From Megasphaera sp. NM10 (GTDB lineage Bacteria; Bacillota; Negativicutes; Veillonellales; Megasphaeraceae): DNA of 64,000 bases. How positions within the stretch are numbered: the first letter of the stretch is position 1; each line of letters starts with the position of its first letter. The notes under the pieces were generated by a model, which was not told the origin of the DNA, did not search any database, and was given only the letters and a program-made list of their open reading frames with translations. The DNA is taken from contig NZ_APHY01000009.1 in NCBI RefSeq assembly GCF_000417505.1, forward strand, positions 1 through 64,000, read 5' to 3'. Of the stretch, positions 60,847-64,000 are shown piece by piece. Both the position numbers and the translations under genes were made by a program.

Positions 60847-61633
60847 ACTGCTTCGGTTCTTCGCCGAACCATTTCTTATAGATTTTAGCGTACGTTCCGT
60901 CTGCCTTGATTTCCTTCAAAGCTTCATTGACTTGTTTGCTCAGTTCCGGTTTATCTTTGCTGATGCCCATGGCTACGCCGCGGGACGTAATGGGTTCGCC
61001 GACGATCTTGAGCTTATCTTTGCCGCCCTGCTGGAGGTAATACTGGGCGACGGCTTTATCGATGGAAACGGCATCACACGTACCGGCTTCCAGTTCCATC
61101 CAGCCCTGGGTGTTGGTGTCGAATTCCTTGACGTTGGCCCCGTGTTCTCTGGCGTAATCGGCTGCCTTGGAACCGACCTGGGCGCCGACGGTCTTGCCGG
61201 CGATGGAGTCATAACCGGTGATGTCCGTATTGCCCGTCGGGACGACGATGGTGTAGCCGCCCTGGTAATAGACGTCCGTGAAGTCGATCTGTTTCTTCCG
61301 TTCATCTGTCGCATCCATGCCGGCGGCGATGAGGTCGATCTGGCCGCTCTTCAGGGCCGGGATGAGGGCGTCGAAGCCGAGGTTCTTGACTTCCATCTTG
61401 TAGCCCAGCTTATCGCAGACGGCCTGGGCCAGGTCGATGTCGAAGCCGACGTCCTTTTCATTTTCCGTGAATTCAAAAGGCGGGAACGTCGGTTCCGTGC
61501 CGACGATGAGGGTCTTGTCGCCTTTGGCTGCGCCATCTTTTTTATCGGCTGTGCCGTTGGAGCCGCAGCCGGCGAGAAGGGTCAGGGCTGCCAGCGAGGC
61601 AGCGACGAGGGTCGTAACTTTTTTCTTCATCAT
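60845..61633 (-). CDS. Polar amino acid ABC binding lipoprotein (orphan) A
   Basis: 262 residues, family 3 periplasmic binding protein. Lipobox LLAGC. Core EPTFPPFEFTENEKDVGFDIDLAQAV, GMDATDERKKQIDF. Start: the ATGATG at 61628-61633 behind GGAGGAA. No permease or ATPase is adjacent; a close paralogue lies two genes upstream at 62297. Probably supplies a transporter encoded elsewhere. Confidence 0.88.
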   Translation of the reverse strand: MMKKKVTTLVAASLAALTLLAGCGSNGTADKKDGAAKGDKTLIVGTEPTFPPFEFTENEKDVGFDIDLAQAVCDKLGYKMEVKNLGFDALIPALKSGQIDLIAAGMDATDERKKQIDFTDVYYQGGYTIVVPTGNTDITGYDSIAGKTVGAQVGSKAADYAREHGANVKEFDTNTQGWMELEAGTCDAVSIDKAVAQYYLQQGGKDKLKIVGEPITSRGVAMGISKDKPELSKQVNEALKEIKADGTYAKIYKKWFGEEPKQ

Positions 61634-61648
61634 AATGAGTTCCTCCAA

Positions 61649-62293
61649 TTAGGGAATAGTAAGGATTTCGCTGAGATCCTTCATGATTGCCACATGGGGC
61701 AGGCGGGCGAATTCCTGGCTCGTCGTCGTTCCCGTCGTCACGGCGGCAAAGGCGACGCCGGCATTTTTGGCGGCTCTGGCGTCGATGGTATTGTCACCGA
61801 TGTAGAGGACGTCCTTTTTATCCAGGCCGAAGTGGCGGCAGACGGCGTTGATTCCGTCCGGTGCCGGTTTGGCCTTGGCGACGTCTTCCACGCCGACGAC
61901 GAGGTCGATGAGGCTTTCCATCTGGTATTTCCGCAGGGTTTCGCCGATACGCGACCGGGTCTTGGTCGATGCGATGCAGCACAGGGCGCCGGCGTCTTTC
62001 AAAGCATGGAGCGTCGGCAGGGTCTGCGGATAGAGATGGGTGTTGGCCGTCATGTACTTGTCGGAGAAGCGGACCTTGTATTCCCAAATCAGGGCGTTGA
62101 CCCGGTCCGGGTCCGTTTCCCCGGTCAGGAGGGCCATGGCGTCGTACATGGTCATGCCAATCGTGCGGCGGATAGCTTCTTCAGGGATACCGTCATAGCC
62201 TTCGGCCTCGAAGAGGAGCTGGAAGCACATGACGATACCCTTTTCCGAATTGGCCAGGGTGTAGTCGAAATCGAATACGTAGGCTTTATACAT
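61649..62293 (-). CDS. HAD phosphatase, phosphoglycolate-phosphatase-like
   Basis: 214 residues. Motif I is FDFDYTLANS, with Tyr where Gly is usual (DFDGTL); motif II Ser/Thr in ASTKTRSR; Lys in KPAPDG; motif IV IGDNTIDARAA. Cap domain between about 15 and 80. Gph-like fold. It sits between two paralogous binding-protein genes, 15 and 3 bases from them, so co-transcribed; the link with amino acid uptake is unexplained. Confidence 0.85.
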   Translation of the reverse strand: MYKAYVFDFDYTLANSEKGIVMCFQLLFEAEGYDGIPEEAIRRTIGMTMYDAMALLTGETDPDRVNALIWEYKVRFSDKYMTANTHLYPQTLPTLHALKDAGALCCIASTKTRSRIGETLRKYQMESLIDLVVGVEDVAKAKPAPDGINAVCRHFGLDKKDVLYIGDNTIDARAAKNAGVAFAAVTTGTTTSQEFARLPHVAIMKDLSEILTIP

Positions 62294-62296
62294 CGA

Positions 62297-63079
62297 TTAT
62301 GCCTTCGGATCGACGCCGAACCATTTCTTGTACAGTTTGGCATAAGTCCCGTCGGCTTTGAGGTCGGCCAGGGCTTTGTTGACCTTTTCCAGGAGTTCCG
62401 GTTTGTCCTTGGAAACAGCCATAGCGATACCGGCATCAGCTTTCTTGGCGTCGCCGACGATCTTCAGGTCTTTATCGCCGCCTTCTTTCATGTAGTAGAG
62501 GGCGACCGACGTGTTGATGACGACGGCATCACACGTGCCGCTCTGCAGTTCCATCCAGCCCTGGCTGTTGGCGTCATACTGCTTGACCGTAGCGCCGGCT
62601 TCCGTAGCCAGGTCTACGCCCTTCGTGCCGACCTGGGAACCGACCGTGCGGCCTTTGAGGTCATCGAAGCCGTTGATGTTGGTGTTATCCTTGCGGACGA
62701 CGACGGAATAACCATCCTGGAAATACGGTTCCGTAAAGGAAACCTGTTTCTGCCGTTCCGGCGTAGCGTCCATGCCGGAAGCAATCATGTCGATCTGACC
62801 GCTGCGCAGGGCCGGGATGAGGGCGTCAAAACCGAGGCTCTTGACTTCAACTTTCGTGCCCATTTTTTCGCCGATGGCATTGGCCAAATCAATGTCGAAA
62901 CCGATGTATTTGTCGTTTTCCGTAAATTCGAACGGCGGGAACGTCGGTTCCATACCGACGACGAGGGTCTTCTGATCTCCCGAAGCGCCGTCCTTTTTGT
63001 CTGCTGAAGAACCACAGCCGGCGACCAGTGTCACAGCCGCCATGGCAGCGGCTGCCAGAGCTAAACATTTCTTGTTCAT
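62297..63079 (-). CDS. Polar amino acid ABC binding lipoprotein (orphan) B
   Basis: 260 residues, lipobox LVAGC. Core EPTFPPFEFTENDKYIGFDIDLANAI, GMDATPERQKQVSF, nearly parallel to the protein at 60845. ATG 63079 with AGGAG upstream; a frame extending to 63088 is less likely. First gene of this three-gene unit. Confidence 0.88.
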   Translation of the reverse strand: MNKKCLALAAAAMAAVTLVAGCGSSADKKDGASGDQKTLVVGMEPTFPPFEFTENDKYIGFDIDLANAIGEKMGTKVEVKSLGFDALIPALRSGQIDMIASGMDATPERQKQVSFTEPYFQDGYSVVVRKDNTNINGFDDLKGRTVGSQVGTKGVDLATEAGATVKQYDANSQGWMELQSGTCDAVVINTSVALYYMKEGGDKDLKIVGDAKKADAGIAMAVSKDKPELLEKVNKALADLKADGTYAKLYKKWFGVDPKA

Positions 63080-63178
63080 GTGTAACAACTCCTGTTCATT
63101 GCCTAATAAGGAAATATAAAATACAACTACTCGACATAATTATACTATATATAGCGCGAAAAATATAGCATAAAGTGC

Positions 63179-63254
63179 GTAGGGGCCGCCCTTTAACCTC
63201 TCAGACTGCCTTTGGCAGCCAGCTCCCCTATGAAGGGATCCTTTGGCGGCCCGC
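63179..63254 (+). repeat. REP-like palindrome interrupted by a double-hairpin element with 5-bp duplication
   Basis: Left half GTAGGGGCCGCCCTTT (63179-63194) and right half CCTTTGGCGGCCCGC (63240-63254) form one REP-like palindrome once 45 bases (63195-63239; AACCTCTCAG..., CTGCC-TTT-GGCAG stem, GCTCCCCTATGAAGGG) and one CCTTT copy are removed. CCTTT at 63190-63194 and 63240-63244 looks like a target-site duplication. Confidence 0.8.
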
Positions 63255-63640
63255 TGTGAACAATGGGGAAAATACTTGACCGGAATATGCGGTATGATTT
63301 TGCGGCCTGCGACCGGCGCTTTCTATGGTTTTGCGACCTGCGGCCAGCTCCCCCATGAAGTAGGATTTTCTGACCTGCAATGTGGGAGGTATCTTAGGAT
63401 AGCGCTTGAATCCCAACATACACTGTATACCAGTGTTGAAGATGCTGATTTGCGGTTATTAGATAAATTCAATCCATATAAAGCAACTGTATTTTAAATA
63501 TCTATTAATGTAAATAATATTTAAAATAATATTATATTGTCATGTAAATTATTGTCATTATAGAACATACAGGGTATAATGATATATAAATATTTTTATA
63601 AAAGGTATATGTGATTAAAAAAGGGATTTCTCCATTTGGA
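63255..63640. other. Compositional switch zone, no supported gene
   Basis: A few GCGGCCT/GCGACCT heptad-like pieces (63300-63350) and then increasingly AT-rich DNA (many ATAAT and TATAA runs from 63480). A frame ending at 63497 has an end that looks protein-like (SVEDADLRLLDKFNPYKATV) but no good start or ribosome site, so it may be a decayed gene end. Confidence 0.4.
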
Positions 63641-63653
63641 TAGGGAATATATT

Positions 63654-64000
63654 ATGGCCTCTGAGATTCAAACTATAAAAAAATCTGTATTAATAAAATG
63701 TGCTACTTATATAGAACAATCTCTTATCCCGGTTTTTCAAAAGGAAAACTGGGAAGTTTTCCTTTTAGGAAAGAAAAAGACCGATTTCTGCAATGTAACA
63801 GCGTATGATTGCAAATCAGATAGGGATGCTTTGCAACAAGTCCTTTCAGTATATCACTTTGATTTGATTGTTTATGACTTGCGGGAAAAAATAGGCATTC
63901 AGTCTATTGCATGCTTGGAAGAGTTTTTGCAAGTCGCTTCTACTAGGAGTCAGGGGAAGATACTATTCTTGTCCGGGGCAGACGTTTTAGAGAAAAAGAG
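63654..64000 (+). CDS. AT-rich gene, N-terminal part only, Rossmann-like fold suspected
   Basis: Open from ATG 63654 to the window edge (115 codons). Start chosen for ATG after GGATAGGGAATA. The protein starts MASEIQTIKKSVLIKCATYI, then WEVFLLGKKKTD, HFDLIVYDLRE, SIACLEEFLQVA and KILFLSGADVL. The strand-helix alternation and the order of these segments recall a degenerate SDR/epimerase Rossmann domain, but the glycine-rich loop is absent, so it may not bind NAD. Codon use and base composition are far more AT-rich than upstream genes, a sign of horizontal transfer. The remaining part and function are unknown. Confidence 0.6.
   Translation, partial: MASEIQTIKKSVLIKCATYIEQSLIPVFQKENWEVFLLGKKKTDFCNVTAYDCKSDRDALQQVLSVYHFDLIVYDLREKIGIQSIACLEEFLQVASTRSQGKILFLSGADVLEKK

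Noticed and set aside
60824-63007. A 727-codon open frame on the plus strand
   Set aside because: It lies opposite two clear lipoprotein genes and a HAD gene; long antisense frames are common in GC-rich DNA with this codon bias. No ribosome site and no recognisable domain.
63243-63497. An 84-codon frame with a protein-like end
   Set aside because: No ribosome binding site, the start lies in a repeat, and composition shifts in the middle. At most a decayed gene end.
1-64000. Insertion sequences, prophage or integrase genes
   Set aside because: No transposase, integrase or phage structural gene was recognised in any frame; the mobile signal is limited to small non-coding repeats.

Overview
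The window looks like a chromosomal segment of a Gram-negative-type Firmicute of the class Negativicutes, most likely Megasphaera or a close relative (inference). The evidence is mixed. There are Firmicutes hallmarks: hisZ with short hisG, the pgeF-yggS-sepF-ylmH-divIVA and rapZ-yvcK-whiA clusters, a T-box leader, and TTG/GTG starts behind strong Shine-Dalgarno sites. They sit beside outer-membrane hallmarks: a secretin, a phosphoethanolamine transferase of the LPS-modifying type, and a single-SLH envelope protein. A LarA-type lactate racemase and hydE fit an anaerobic lactate fermenter. Coding DNA is GC-rich and ends abruptly in AT-rich DNA after about 63.3 kb.

Layout. 0-2.5 kb: end of a trp operon (trpF, trpB, trpA). 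2.5-11 kb, mostly minus strand: dicarboxylate/amino-acid symporter, cupin, larA, AmmeMemoRadiSam genes (amrS frameshifted, amrB-amrA fused), phosphoethanolamine transferase. 11.1-11.6 kb: tRNA cluster Asp-Phe-Leu-Asp-Leu. 11.9-16.2 kb: a methyltransferase fused to a CsoR-type metal sensor, a macro-domain protein, a CpXC protein, a D,D-carboxypeptidase and an orphan response regulator. 16.4-18.6 kb, minus: rubrerythrin and three small envelope proteins. 19.1-26.7 kb: a complete nine-gene his operon (ZGDCBHAFIE). 26.7-33.4 kb: HAD gene (frameshifted), dipeptide epimerase, trmB, rodA/ftsW, uraA, hydE. 33.6-38.4 kb: tRNA-Ser, 2-hydroxyacid dehydrogenase, and a polysaccharide deacetylase / phosphodiester glycosidase / small-protein operon. 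38.5-41.8 kb: polar amino acid ABC transporter with two tandem binding proteins and a frameshifted permease. 42-46.4 kb: pgi, galE, a PilP-like protein and a secretin. 46.5-48.3 kb: T-box-controlled sodium:solute symporter. 48.3-49.5 kb: repeat-rich DNA around a frameshifted crcB. 49.5-60.7 kb: radical SAM protein, division-associated cluster, rapZ-yvcK-whiA. 60.8-63.1 kb, minus: two orphan binding proteins flanking a HAD phosphatase. The last 350 bases hold the start of an AT-rich gene.

The most unusual content lies between the genes. Nearly every intergenic gap carries members of several small repeat families: (i) REP-like palindromes headed by GTAGGGG whose stems vary but stay paired; (ii) about 45-bp double-hairpin elements starting AACCTCTC, one of which has inserted into a REP-like palindrome with an apparent 5-bp target duplication; (iii) terminator hairpins sharing a TGTCGCA/TGCGACA core; (iv) a composite element of about 150 bp containing such a terminator plus a TTTAAATTTAAA palindrome; and (v) heptanucleotide tandem repeats. 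Other highlights are the methyltransferase-CsoR fusion, a T-box leader with two consecutive T-box/terminator modules, a 22-bp perfect palindrome at the amrB-amrA start, and four genes each broken by a single-base indel at a short G/C run, which may be assembly errors.
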